A stretch of DNA of 64,000 bases from Patella vulgata (lineage: Eukaryota > Mollusca > Gastropoda > Patellidae). Position 1 is the first letter of the stretch, and each line of letters starts with the position of its first letter. A program made the translations under genes and the position numbers. Under the pieces are notes generated by a model, which had not been told where the DNA came from, made no database searches, and saw only the letters and a program-made list of their open reading frames with translations. The stretch is taken from assembly GCF_932274485.2 (NCBI RefSeq), contig NC_065882.2, forward strand, positions 32,954,593-33,018,592. Reading direction: 5' to 3'. Shown here in pieces: positions 46,859 through 58,223 of the stretch.

Positions 46859-47535
46859 TCTAAAGGCCTTAAGCAAATATTAATGTTTCCAAATCGAATA
46901 GATCAAGATGAATGCTCCTACTAAAGCTGCAAAATATGTCTTGCTTAGTTTTTTTTTTTATTTCAGTTTTGCATTTGGACCATTTTGATTTAAATGTGAA
47001 AAGGGTGTAAAAATGAGCTATTTACAATCCATTCAGGCTTTTCATAATTTAAAATATTTGACAACTTTCATGAACCTGTAGCATTAATCCATACAAAGAG
47101 AATATATGTGAAATTTAATTTGTAATGTGCGCAGTTGCCGAGAAATAGGCAATTTTGCATGCGTCACTTTTCATGTTATTTTGCCTGTAAAAGAGTCAAT
47201 TATCATTCGATTTTCAATTTTTTTTACCATTTGATGCCTTATGCCAATTTGGACTAGGTCAAATCATTTTAACATTTACGATGTCACCGGAAATGACGTC
47301 ATTTGGACAAAAACTGTATTTTTAGCCTTCAAAACAGATATTTTATTCAAATGAGTCTGATTTGTAATGTTTTTAAAATTATGATATTTGATTCCAATCC
47401 ACAAATATGTCACTTTTCAAGGTATTTGGTCTATAAAAGTGGCAATTAATATTCGATTTACATAAAATTTTCACCATCATTACTGCTTCGCAGTACTGGT
47501 TATTATTATTTTTTTATTTTTTTTTTTCTAATTTG
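46859..47535. repeat. Diverged ~235-bp tandem pair, no gene
   Basis: TTTTCATGTTATTTTGCCTG ... AATTATCATTCGATTTTC (47165-47220) resembles TTTTCAAGGTATTTGGTCTA ... AATTAATATTCGATTT (47412-47460). Otherwise AT-rich and featureless. Confidence 0.45.
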
Positions 47536-47715
47536 ATTGTATCTCAGAAACCACATGTTGGAATCAATACGATTTCTTCGGTTTTATTGGAAAAGTAGGT
47601 GTGACTTAGAGATTAAAGCTATTTTGGGCAGAGATAGTGTCATTAAGCTTTTGTTATCTTACTTAGTTAAATATTCTGTATATATATTTGCCCACAATTC
47701 ACATATTTGTTTCAT

Positions 47716-47755
47716 TTGCTTGATAAAGACGAGAGAATCCTCGTCGAAACGTCGC
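47716..47755 (+). ncRNA. Hammerhead-like ribozyme motif, copy 1
   Basis: TTGATAAA is followed by a perfect stem GACGAG/CTCGTC with a 6-nt loop and then GAAACGTCGC. This is the hammerhead layout CUGAUGA - stem II - GAAA. The first core block deviates (TTGATAA for CTGATGA, changing the conserved G), so self-cleavage is doubtful. Confidence 0.35.
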
Positions 47756-48075
47756 TTAGTATCAAACTCAGTAATTGTGTATCCATAAAATTGTACCTTG
47801 TGTTAATATGTTCAATTACTAAATGCCAATCAAAGAAGATATACGCCATCAATATGGATATGTGGCTACCAGACTAATGAACCAGATTGTGAAATCAGAG
47901 GGCAAGTATATCAGATTATGCAACAATTTGACATTTTTAATGCGATGCAGAGATAGTGTCGTTCAGCTTTATTTGCATTTGATTATTATCTTAGTTGCAT
48001 ATTCTGTATATATATTTTATTATTATTATTACAGCATATTTATATTTGCCCACAATTCACATACTTGTATCATTT

Positions 48076-48115
48076 GCTTGATAAAGACGAGAGTATCCTC
48101 GTCGAAACGTTGCTT
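48076..48115 (+). ncRNA. Hammerhead-like ribozyme motif, copy 2
   Basis: Same motif as at 47716 with a changed loop (AGTATC for AGAATC) and GAAACGTTGC after the stem. Stem II is kept intact in both copies. Confidence 0.35.
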
Positions 48116-48224
48116 AGTATCAAACTCAGTAATTGTGTATCCATAAAATTGTACCTTGTGTTAATATGTTCAATTACTAAATGCCAAACAAAGAAGACAA
48201 TGCGAAATGTCCGAAATCACCAAA

Positions 48225-48480
48225 GTTGTCGTTTTTATACACCCACTATTGCCGTCACCCCCGTCCGTCCGTCGTCCACTATTTCTTGCAAACACTCTAA
48301 CGTCAAAAATTATGATCCGATTGTTTTAAAATTGATATATATTGTTCACATTGGTTAGATGAAGAAGCCTATGTAATTTCAGCAATTTCTGTTTATTAAG
48401 TCTAGAGTTATGGCCCTTGTTTCACTTTATTGAACCTTGTGAATGCTCCAACACCAAAAGTTATCATCTGATCTTTGTGA
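48225..48480 (+). mobile_element. HINE-3-like fragment
   Basis: A decayed head (TTTTTATACACCCACTATTG), then CCCCCGTCCGTCCGTCGTCC, then about 1.5 cores with GAGTTATGGCCCTTGTTTC and GATCCGATTG. The core resembles that at 58224. No tail was seen. Confidence 0.6.
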
Positions 48481-48995
48481 AATTTATATGCATTATTTAA
48501 GTTACTTGACAATTATCCGAGATTTCGTCAATAACCTTTTGAAATTCTGTTTCATAAAATCCACTCATTGACCCATAGACTTAATTCATTATTTACTACT
48601 GTCTCTCCCTAAGCCAATTAACTAGACAATAGCTTATCTCCCTGGAGCTAATTAAAGGATTATCCCTTAATCCAATATATTGCAAAGAACACAAAATAAC
48701 ACACAAACTATTATTCCAGTCAAAAAATTTTCATATATTCAAATGAAGATATATAATTGGGCACTAATACAAAGTAACAACAAAGTTATTTTTTATTTAA
48801 ATTCAACAATGTTTAGCACACGCACATTGTACAACAGGCCATAGCATGCTTCCGTAGGCATTCGTCTAATTGACAATCAAAATGTGCAAGATTTACTACA
48901 ATGAGCAAATTAAAAAATCAAACTATTTTTATCCTCATTTAAATGGCCGACATTTTGATTTTTTTTTTCGTAGTAAGTCGTATCTGGGTCATCTT
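48481..48995. other. No gene seen
   Basis: AT-rich unassigned DNA. Confidence 0.5.
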
Positions 48996-49790
48996 CTTCT
49001 CCGTTTATAATCCCGGAAAAAAACAATTTCCCGAACGCTACTGAGATAAATATTCATATCTAAAATACCCTTTGATAAAAATCCTACAAATTCTGATTCG
49101 GAATCACTTTCCATAGCGAAGAAATTATTAAAAGAGTGAGCGCTGGGATATTACAATTCGACGAAGAGTGGCTGCCATTTTTGGTACGCCGTATATCACG
49201 TATATCTTCATCTCTGTTTCATATCTCGGAAAAATCACTTTCCCCGGAACATTTGTTATTACTGAGATTAATATTCACATGTAAATAAATATCCTTTGAT
49301 AAAATCCCTTCAAATTCTGAATTGGGATCACTTTCCATAGCAAAGAAATTATTAGATGAACGAGCGTGAAAATATTAAACTTGCGTACAAAATGGGGCCC
49401 TATGACACAAATTTTCTCGAGAGTTCACGACCTTATAACCCCGAAACTATTGATGTGACATATATGTTTTATGATTTCGATCATAAGTTCAAACTATACG
49501 CTTATTGGATAACTACTTTTCGAAAGCCAATCGTCTTTTTTTATAACTTTATGATCAATAAAACAATACATCAAAAAGGCCGGCAGCAGCCGTTGATGGG
49601 CAAATTGTCTTGCGAGTTTACAACCTTTTTATCCCCAAACCTTTGATGTGACCTACAAATTTTATGATTCCAGTAATTAGTTCAAACTATATATTTATTA
49701 GATAACTAAGTTTTGGAAGCCAATTGGCCTTTTTTGATAACTTTCTTGATCAATGAAACTTTACATCAAAGAGGCCGACAACAGTCGTCG
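48996..49790 (+). repeat. Two adjacent ~200-bp tandem pairs
   Basis: Pair one (about 48970-49360) shares TTCATATCT-AAAT, CCTTTGATAAAA and GGAATCACTTTCCATAGC. Pair two (about 49410-49790) shares ATTGATGTGAC-TA, TAAGTTCAAACTATA and CATCAAA-AGGCCG. A frame at 49356 crosses both and is not called a gene. Confidence 0.6.
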
Positions 49791-49837
49791 TTAGGAAAAG
49801 TGACTAGACATTAGGTAGTCGACAGGTGGCGTAAGTC

Positions 49838-52668
49838 CAAGGCTCTACAATGCGACTGAAACACTCGCATTTGCGAGTGAATTTTGACGATGGCGACCAG
49901 ATATTTATAATTGCTAGGTTTCTGGCGAGTGAACATAAGTCCCCAATTAACACTATAGCTATCTGAACTTTTCTCCGTAAAGATAACGTAATCGGCGATG
50001 ATCCCGGTCGACTGTTGTTTACTTCCTGACTTGAAATTGGGTCAATCCCATTGTCCTCTGTGAGGAAATTTTCATTGCGCATGCGCTGTATATATCGGAA
50101 GTTTACGAGACAGCATGGCTAGCAGACGAAACAAAATATCAACTTACTTTACTACTACTTCATCTCCTCGCATTGAGTCTCAATCGGGGAAAATTAATGA
50201 CAGTCATACTGATGCTACACCACTTAAATTGAAATCGAAAATCAACAAAGAACGTGAATTTAATGTATCTTGGTTAACTGATTTTTGTTGGCTACGGTAT
50301 GACAAGGAAACGAATGTTATGTATTGCGACTTCTGTCGCCAGTCGGGCTTCAGTTTAGCTGGTAAAACAGACTTTGTGAATGGTTCAAACAAGTTTAAAA
50401 GAGAAAATGTTCTTGCCCATAGCGGCAGCATGCGGCATAAAAAATGCCGCGATCACATTCTGGATAAGAGCAAACGTCTGCCTCCCAGTGCCACCACCAG
50501 CGGAAGTAGTTCCATTCAAACGTTGTTTACCGATCTTGAAAAAAAATCTGCCAAAAAAGACTCAACTGAACTGAAAATAAAGTTCAATACTGCGTATTGT
50601 ATTGGCAAGGAAGAACTTCCCTTCACAAAATTTAAGTCCTTGCTTATTTTACAAAAGAAGAATGGGTTGCCACTGACCCCAGGCTACAGCAATGATGTGA
50701 GGTGCGGAGAAATATTGTCAACAATTGCAAGTACAATAAAGGATGACACTATCAAAGTTCTGAATAAGTCTCACTACATGTCTATCATGATAGACGGAGC
50801 AACTGACAGTTCGATTTCAGAGAATGAGGTGATATATACAAGAATTGTTCAGGAAGGAGAACCAGAAAACAAATTGATAGAACTTAAAGAACTTGAACAT
50901 GCACATGCAGATGGTGTTCTAACTGCAATCAAAAGTGCAATTTCAGGAATGGGGATAGACGATGACGAGTTCAAAACTAAAATAATTGGATTTTGTGCAG
51001 ATGGCGCTAGCGTGAACATGGGACAAAGAAATGGAGTTGTGGCAAAACTGAGAGAGGACATCCCTCATTTGATTGACTTTCACTGTATGGCCCATAGACT
51101 GGAGTTAGCATTAATGAAACTCCAGAAAAAGTGTCCCATGGTTGAAACAGTTTCTGACTGCTTACATCTGATATGGAAGACCTATCATGTCAGTCCCAAG
51201 AGTAAGAGAGAATTAAGAACAATTGGGGAAGAGTTGGGAGCTAGAATTTACAGTCCAACACCAGTGAAGGGAACAAGATGGGTACCCCACATTGATAAAG
51301 CTGTTCGAGTCTTTCTTCAGGGCAAGAAGGATGGCGACTTGGCAACTGATTATGGACAATATTCTTCAGTTTTCACTCACATGGAAAGTTTGGCAGCCAC
51401 ATCAACAAATGCTGACATCAAAGGCAGGGGTAACAAAATTCACAAGCAACTTCAAAGTCTGATGTTTGCCACTTTCTTTCTGATCTTTTTGGAGAAGTTG
51501 CATTGCTTAGCCTGAAGCTACAATCAAGAACACTGATCCTGCCTACTGCAATATCTGCAGTAAGTGACTGCATGGCAACAATAGAATCCATGAAGGAGGA
51601 ACCAATTCCAGGTGGCTTTCAGGAAAAGTTTATTCTTTGCATTGAGGCTCAGGAGACTGATTCACCCACTTTCCAAGGCATTCCTATGAAAGGTGATGCA
51701 GCCAACTTGAAGAACACACTGTCTCAGGTTATCAACAAGACTATCAATGTCACTCTCACAGAATTGGATGGAAGATTCCATAACTTGCTTGGCACCAACA
51801 AGAGTGAAGTAGGCCCACAAGCTGTTGTGAACAGTTTCAAGATTTTCCACCATGATACATGGCCCAAGGCCAAGAAAGACCTTGTTCGCTTTGGGACAAA
51901 TGAGGTGGAAATCTTAAAAAGTTGGTTGCAATACAGCAGCATTTCAAACCGAGTGGAGGCAGTTGAAAGTGTTGGTGGCAGATAGTTTTATGGACAAGTC
52001 CTATTCTCAGCTATGGCAGGTGCTCCTCTGCAAACAGCCTTACAAACAAGATCTCTGCAATATTCTTCACCTTGTGGAAATAATGTTGGTGCTGCCAATC
52101 AGCTCAGCTGAGTGTGAGAGGTCATTTTCAGCTCAAAAACGAATTAAGTCAGATTTGAGAAGCAGCCTTGGTGTAAAGAGAACATCAGAATTGATTTTCA
52201 TTGCTTCAGAGGGACCAGAACTAGCAGACTTTAATCCTGATGATGCTGTGACTAAGTGGATGTCTTCAGGGAGAAGAAAACCAACAGGGTGCAGTGGACA
52301 GGATGACTGGTCTATGGATATTGTCTGTGTCACAGGCACTGACAATACTAGTGTCAAGCCATCCACCAGTGCCACATCAGATTCACCAGAGTGACACTAA
52401 ATGAGTACTGTAACTAAAGACTGTGTCTGAGTGACTGTGTTGGACTCCATAAATTGACAATTACTGAATTAATAAAACACATCTTTTATTATTATTATAT
52501 AGGACGACAAGTTGAAGAGTTATGTATGTTCACAATATAATTTAGCTATATCATACGACAAATTATTATAATCTTCAGACTTGGCAACTGAAAATTTTGT
52601 TTGGCTAGTGGTTTTGAAAATTTACTTATGTTTGCACAAGTAAGTTCAAAATGCTGTGTAGAGCCTTG
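49838..52668 (+). mobile_element. hAT DNA transposon, nearly complete
   Basis: Inverted ends CAAGGCTCTACA (49838) and TGTAGAGCCTTG (ending 52668) are flanked by a perfect 8-bp target duplication CGTAAGTC (49830-49837 and 52669-52676). At 2831 bp it carries one transposase gene that fills most of the interior. It appears the youngest or best-kept DNA transposon in the window. Confidence 0.92.
50115..52394 (+). pseudogene. hAT transposase (zinc finger protein 862/KIAA1586-like)
   Basis: The start is the ATG opening MASRRNKISTYFTTTSSPR, the first in the frame, just inside the left end. In order: an N-terminal zinc-finger-like block with YCDFCRQSG ... LAHSGSMRHKKC (about residues 75-115), a DUF4371-like region, hAT catalytic-core segments MIDGATDSS and GFCADGASVNMG, the hAT-typical FHCMAHRLELAL, and the C-terminal dimerisation domain LPISSAECERSFSAQKRIKS. 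It would excise and reinsert the element in the nucleus. Two one-base frameshifts, near 51475-51490 and near 51950-51970, split the ~760-codon frame into three overlapping pieces. Otherwise every domain is present without internal stops, which means decay has only begun. It is not a host gene: terminal repeats and target duplication enclose it. Confidence 0.9.
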
Positions 52669-52679
52669 CGTAAGTCGGT

Positions 52680-54070
52680 GAAATTCAGTAGCTAATTAGG
52701 TTGACGCCTAGTAGCGTAAGTTGGACCGAATGAGTTAAGGCTTTTAGTCTACAACTTGTGGGATGCGCAAATTGCTTGTGAAGTTTTTGCACCATTTTAT
52801 ATTTTTCGGTAGTACCCTCAGCCTGAAAAACTTCAAATGTGTCTCTAATATCTATATCAGATTGTTCTAGATTTATACAATAATGTCCAGCCGTAGAACA
52901 ATGGGGTTTTACATCTGTGCAGAATATTTGTGCAGAATCATTTTCTAGATCAAGTTTTACTTTAGTGCGTTTCATAGGTTCTTTACTTAAAAGAAGAGGT
53001 ATATCACTATCTACCACATCTGTTTCTAAAACACATTCCACACCAGCTAACTTACATGGAATTTTAATTCGTCCTAATGATTTCAGTTAACAATCCCCTC
53101 CAAATTTGAAAATAGTATCACTATCTAACCGTTCAATACCCTGGCGTTCCCTATCACTTAAACTGTCTAGATAACATTGCATCCACCCCTTTCCTGCAAC
53201 TGTTGAAGAACATGCATAATCTAAAACTGCCGAATATAATGTTTCACTTGCAAATGTTTTCATTTCCATAAGGTCACTTCCAGTGAATAGAATAGCCTTT
53301 TTTGGTTCTTGTGACTTACTCATGTTCTCGTAAGAATAGGGACAGTCTTTTACCACATCTCTTATCGATTCACAACTACAACACTTTAGTGGTGTTCCAT
53401 CAAAGGACATAGGATTTATTGGTTTTGATACTTGATTACTCCGATAATACTGATTACGCTGATTACTTTGATTATACACTCCTCTATAGTTAAATCCTCC
53501 TCTCATTCACCCCGACCTCTTCTAAAATCAAAGTTACTTCCCCTTCCGTATCTGATAAAATTCCTCGCTTCCAACACATCTTCTTCTCTCTCGCTAAAAT
53601 AGGTGTCTTGTTCGACTTTAATACTAGATGACTCACTTTTGATACCATCACATGACACAGCAGAAATCGACTGTTTACCGAAGAATTTCTTTAATGAATT
53701 ACCCATTTGTTTAAAGAAAGTCTCAGTCTTACTGTAATCTACCCCAGTTAACACCAATTGATGATCTTTACTCTCTAACCCAGCTCCTTCCAATAATTTG
53801 AAGGCTAGAACAGCAGCAGGTAGATCCATTCTACACTTCTTTGATCTGTTATATCTCTTTTCAAATTCACTCAACTTCAGTAAACATGTCTGGGTTTTTT
53901 TTTCTAAATTTGTCAAACTCTAAATATGCTTCATAAGCTTCCATTAATTCATCCTTTTTGAATAGCTTGTACATGAAATCTGTCAATTTTCTCACACCAT
54001 CACAGGCCTTGAAATGTTTAAAAAAAGCTACCTGTCGCTTCAGTAAATAACCTGTCACTCTCAATTATCA
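52680..54070 (-). mobile_element. LTR-retrotransposon gag-protease fossil (Ty1/Copia-like)
   Basis: On the minus strand, from high to low coordinates: a gag segment with AYEAYLEFDKFRK, a capsid-like part with RMDLPAAVLAFKLLEGAGL, an RG-rich linker, a cysteine cluster (CCSCESIRDVVKDCPYS), an aspartic-protease-like segment LDYACSSTVAGKGW, and a pre-integrase-like segment KLHKQFAHP. This order fits the gag-protease half of a Copia-like element seen in aquatic invertebrates and fish. It is broken in several places. No LTRs were found and the pol half is missing, and a hAT transposon sits at its downstream end. The family assignment is tentative. Confidence 0.65.
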
Positions 54071-54375
54071 AACTCAAAGACTAATCACATCACACATATC
54101 CATACATGTAGGTACACACGCACGTGGTTAGGTCTTTGACGTCAAGTACATTGCTCTATATAAATATCGTAATATGAAACCTTTTTATTTCTTCAACATC
54201 GGATTGCCTAAAAGTTCTTGAAAGTCAGCGAATCTGCTTTGGCTCAGCGACTCGAAGATTCGTACAATTCTATCACCCCTATCCAAGTGAATTCCGCAAA
54301 GTATCATGGTACCACACTTCCGTACTAAATCGAATACTTCACCGTTGAGTTGTAGTATTCAGATTTTAAAATATC

Positions 54376-55217
54376 CGTAATAAATTGAATATCAAAACAC
54401 AAATCACACCTGTACATGGCACCGAATTTACATCTACCGCGTGCGAAGGACAGATAACGCCACCTGGAATTCCCTTCTCACATATCCGGACTATATTTAC
54501 GCTACAAATTAAATTTATATATGAAATATTTTTCCGACCTGATTTTTTGATTTTGTCAAATTGTCTTATAAATTATTCATAGCCTTTATTTATGGAAATT
54601 GTTTAAAACTTTTTAAATGATTAAATACACCAAGCAACAAGCCGTGTGCATTTCCATTCCAACCACTACTAACTATATTTACTGTGGTGTCGTTACGGTA
54701 GAATTATTTCAGGTGACTTGGGGGTGCATTTTAATTTATTGAGATATAATACTCCATAATGCTATAAACTAGTGTCAAGCAGACGAAAACAAGCGTAGAT
54801 GGTGTGAAATTCATTGATATAAAATTGTCTACTTCCAAACTGTGTGAGTAACTGTAACTAATTTATTGAGATATAATACTCCATAATGCTATAAACTAGT
54901 GTCAAGCAGACGAAAACAAGCGTAGATGGTGTGAAATTCATTGATATAAAATTGTCTACTTCCAAACTGTGTGAGTAACTGTAGCCTACGACAGAGCGAA
55001 ATGTAAACAGTGCAAATGGCGGTATTTCCATGCTTAATTCTTGCATTTAGAAACAAATAATTAAATGTACGTGATGTGGACGTGAGTATTGTGGTCAATT
55101 TACTGAACATCAAGTAAAATTTAGTCCACCTGTCGCAAGCGACAGGTAGTTTTATTTGCTACCTGTCAGACGAAAAAATCGCCTGTCGGCGACAAGTAGA
55201 CAGGCGAACATTTCGAG
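54376..55217. repeat. Left arm of a 9.1-kb inverted pair
   Basis: Runs from CGTAATAAATTGAATATC to GCGAACATTTCGAG and is the reverse complement of 62790-63510. It contains a 127-bp tandem duplication (about 54732-54985, apparently identical) that the right arm lacks. Its inner end is hairpin-rich: CCTGTCGC-AA-GCGACAGG, then CTACCTGTC, then GCCTGTCGGCGACAAGTAGA followed by CAGGC. Confidence 0.9.
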
Positions 55218-55337
55218 CCATGCATCATCAGAACTAAGTTCATCAGTTGAAAGTTCATTAAACACTTTATCCCGAATTCCACTTGTTTCCTTCTCATCCA
55301 GGCTCAGAGATATGGCTAAAGCTTGCTTTTCAGCCAT
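55218..55337 (-). pseudogene. Coding-like fragment next to the left arm
   Basis: The minus strand gives MAEKQALAISLSLDEKETSG, then IRDKVFNELSTDELSSDDAW, where arm sequence takes over. The acidic, codon-like composition contrasts with the AT-rich surroundings, suggesting a true coding remnant interrupted by the arm at one side and by HINE-1 at the other. The family was not recognised. Confidence 0.3.
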
Positions 55338-55348
55338 CGACCATATGG

Positions 55349-57416
55349 TTTTTATACGCCCACATTTTCATGTGGACATATTGTCGTCGCCCCTGTCCGT
55401 CCGTCTGGACATTCGTCCAGACGTCCGTCCACAATTGTTTGTGAACAGTCTACAGATCACAATTTTTATCCGATTTCAATGAAACTTGAAATATAGGTTT
55501 ATCACCCTAAGATCTCGGTTCCTTTCGATATTGGCTTGTTTCGGACTGTAACTTCATGGATTATGGCTTGTGAACACTGTAGAGGTCACAATTTTTATCC
55601 GATTTAGTTTAAACTTGAAATGTATGATTATAACCCAAAGATCTCGGTTCCTTTCAATATTCGCGCATATCGGAACATAACTTCCTGAATTATGGCCCCT
55701 GATTGTATGAAAAATCACGTTTTTAGCTTGTAGACCATATAGAGGTCATAATTTTTATCCGATTTAAAAAACCGTTTAATTATATAACCGTTACACCCTA
55801 AGGACGGCTGAGTTCGAATTTTGTGAAAATCGGCCCAAAATTGACAGACAAAATGGCCGCCGTTCGTTCTCAAATAGCGTAAAAATATGGTATATCAAGG
55901 TTGTGGACCCTATAGAGGTCACAATTTTTATCCGATTTTGTTGAAACTTGAAATGTAAGTTTATAACCCAAAGATCTTGGTTTTTTTCGATATTCGCGCA
56001 TATCAGACTGTAACTTCCTGAATTATGGCCCCTGATTGTACGAAAAATCACGTTTTTAGCTTGTGGACCCTATAGAGGTCATAATTTTTATCCGATTTAA
56101 AAAAACATATTATTATATCACCGTTACACCATAGGGACGGCTGAGTTTGAATTTCGTGAAAATCAGCCCAAAACTGACAGACAAAATGGCCGCCGTTCGT
56201 TTTCAAATATCGTATAAATATGGTATATCAAGGTTGTGGACCCTATAGAGGTCACAATTTTTATCCGATTTTGTTGAAACTTGAAATGTAAGTTTATAAC
56301 CCAAAGATCTTGGTTCCTTTCGATATTCGCGCATATCGGACCATAACTTCCTGAATTATGGCCCCTGATTGTACGAAAAATCATGTTTTTAGCTTGTTGA
56401 CCCTATAGAGGTCATAATTTTTATCCGATTTAAAAAAACGTATTATTGTATCACCGTTACACCCTAAGGACGGCTGAGTTCAAATTTCATGAAAATCAGC
56501 CCAAAACTGACAGACAAAATGGCTGCCGTTCGTTCCTTTATAGCGTAAAAATATGGTATATCAAGGTTGTGGACCCTATAGAGGTCATAATTTTTATCCG
56601 ATTTTGTTGAAACTTGAAATGTGAGTTTATAACCCAAAGATCTCGGTTCCTTTCGATATTCGCGCATATCGGACCGTAACTTCCTGAATTATGGCCCCTG
56701 ATTGTACGAAAAACCGCGTTTTTAGCTTGTGGACCCTATAGAGGTCTTAATTTTTATCCGATTTAAAAAAACATATTATTATATCACCGTTACACCCTAA
56801 GGACGGCTGAGTTCGAATTTCGTGAAAATCGGCCCAAAACTGACAGACAAAATGGCAGTCCATCGTTCTCAAATAGCGTAAAAATATGGTATATCAAGGT
56901 TGTGGACCCTATAGACGTCACAATTTTAATCCTTTTTTGATAAAACTTGAAATGTAAGTTTATAACCCAAAGATCTCGGTTCCTTTCGATATTCGCGCAT
57001 ACCGGAACGTAACTTCCTGAATTATGGCCCCAGATTGTACGGAAAATCGCGTTTTTACCTTGTGGACCCTATAGAGGTCATAATTTTTATCCGATTTAAA
57101 AAAACGTATTATTATATCACCGTTACACCCTACGGACGACTGAGATCTAATTTCGGGAAAATCGGCCCAAAACTGACAGGCAAAATTTCAAGGTTGTGGA
57201 CCCTAAAGAGGTCACAATTTTTTATCCGATTTTGTTGAAACTTGAAATATAAGTTTATAACCCAAAGATCTTGGTTCCTTTCGATGTTCGCGCATATCGG
57301 ACCGTAACTTCCTGAATTATGGCCCCTGATTGTACGAAAAATCACTTTTTTTTTAGCTTGTTCTCTATCCATCTCTCGAAAATGTGGGCGTATCCTGCCT
57401 GGCAGCCGCTGGTTCT
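55349..57416 (+). mobile_element. HINE-1, longest complete copy
   Basis: The head is ATACGCCCACATTTTCATG, then GTCCGTCCGTCTGGAC-type repeats. About 13 core units follow in two alternating ~155-bp types (a ~310-bp double period). The tail is CTCTCGAAAATGTGGGCGTA, then T and CCTGCCTGGCAGCCGCTGG. Units are very similar to each other, so the array was amplified recently. Reading frames on the minus strand (with RTIRGHNSGSYGPICANIER) are by-products of the repeat. Confidence 0.8.
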
Positions 57417-57534
57417 GAGCTATTAAAAGATGGTGGTGTTGTTGTAAGAATGTAACTATACTACCTCAGAAATACCCATCCACCGCCCAGGATGGCCAAG
57501 GAAGGCAGGAATGGGTTGAGGGGTGACACCTAGG

Positions 57535-57690
57535 GTGGTCCTTGTTTAAGATAAAAAAAAATTTTTGAACTTTTCACAACTCTCACCCCCAGAATATGTT
57601 CTGTTCGGTACAAAAACAATTCCTGGAAGTTTTCAGTCACTTATTTAAATATTTAGGGGTAGCTCAAGTCTGGTGAAGTTTTGCCTAATA
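57535..57690. repeat. Second inverted pair, left member (partner 61375-61525)
   Basis: AGGGTGGTCCTT and TATTTAGGGGTAGCTCAAG here reappear as AAGGACCACCCT and CTTGAGCTACCCCTAAATA at 61375-61525. The match is diverged. It lies inside the 54376-63510 inverted pair, so the inverted symmetry may extend inward. Confidence 0.6.
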
Positions 57691-57727
57691 TACATATACA
57701 AATAGTATGCGCCATTGTACGTTTTAT

Positions 57728-57967
57728 CAGAGGGCCTGACAAGGACAGCTGTCTAGTCCTTCGGATGATACGAAAAAACGAGGTCCCGTGTATACATTGA
57801 AATGCACGTAAAAGATCCCTTGGCAGTTGGAATTCGATATAAGAGTAGGCGATAGTGCCGCTGCCCGGGCAAAATTTCCCTCATAGCACACTGTATGGCG
57901 TATGCCCGTCTTCATTAGCCCAGTTTAGGAGCAGAACAGTAGGACGTTAAACCCCATTTCATTTCAT
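57728..57967 (+). repeat. tRNA-derived SINE, 5'-truncated
   Basis: Same family as 26334, plus orientation, lacking the tRNA-like head. It ends GGACGTTAAACCCC(ATTTC)n and is flanked by a 13-bp target duplication TTGTACGTTTTAT (57715-57727, 57968-57980). Similarity to the family body is high, so it is fairly young. Confidence 0.85.
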
Positions 57968-58084
57968 TTGTACGTTTTATTTCTATTTCTACACCAATAC
58001 CGATTTCCTAAAATCAATTGACACTAAATCCGTGCTCATCCAAGATCAACATATATTCTGACAATGAACATAAAACATCTAATG

Positions 58085-58200
58085 TTTTTAAAGTAACAAA
58101 ATATCTCTAAAATTTCACAAAATGTCTCTAAAATTTCACTAAAATTTCTCTAAAATTTCACAAAATGTCTCTAAAATTTCACAAAATGTCTCTCTCTTTT
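58085..58200 (+). repeat. ~21-bp minisatellite
   Basis: About five units of TCTCTAAAATTTCACAAAATG with small changes. Confidence 0.85.
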
Positions 58201-58223
58201 ACTGCTTTTTCAGAAGAGTCACC

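Larger units (their letters stand above)
47536..48205 (+). mobile_element. Penelope-like retroelement remnant, tandem terminal repeats
   Basis: Two copies of a ~250-bp terminal unit (GCAGAGATAGTGTC ... ATTCTGTATATATAT ... TTGCCCACAATTCACATA ... CTTGATAAAGACGAGAG ... AATTACTAAATGCCAA) stand at about 47627-47835 and 47946-48190. Between them lies a short coding trace (start MPIKEDIRHQYGYVATRLMN, later NLTFLMRCRDS) that resembles the N-terminal region of Penelope-like proteins. Head-to-tail terminal repeats carrying a ribozyme-like motif are typical of these elements. Copy two has a ~30-bp extra segment that looks like a LINE 3' tail. Confidence 0.5.

Noticed and set aside
55791-57372. Minus-strand frames with GHNSGSYGPICANIER as a repeat protein gene
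   Set aside because: Each frame is one stretch of HINE-1 core and is interrupted in every unit; no sign of coding constraint.
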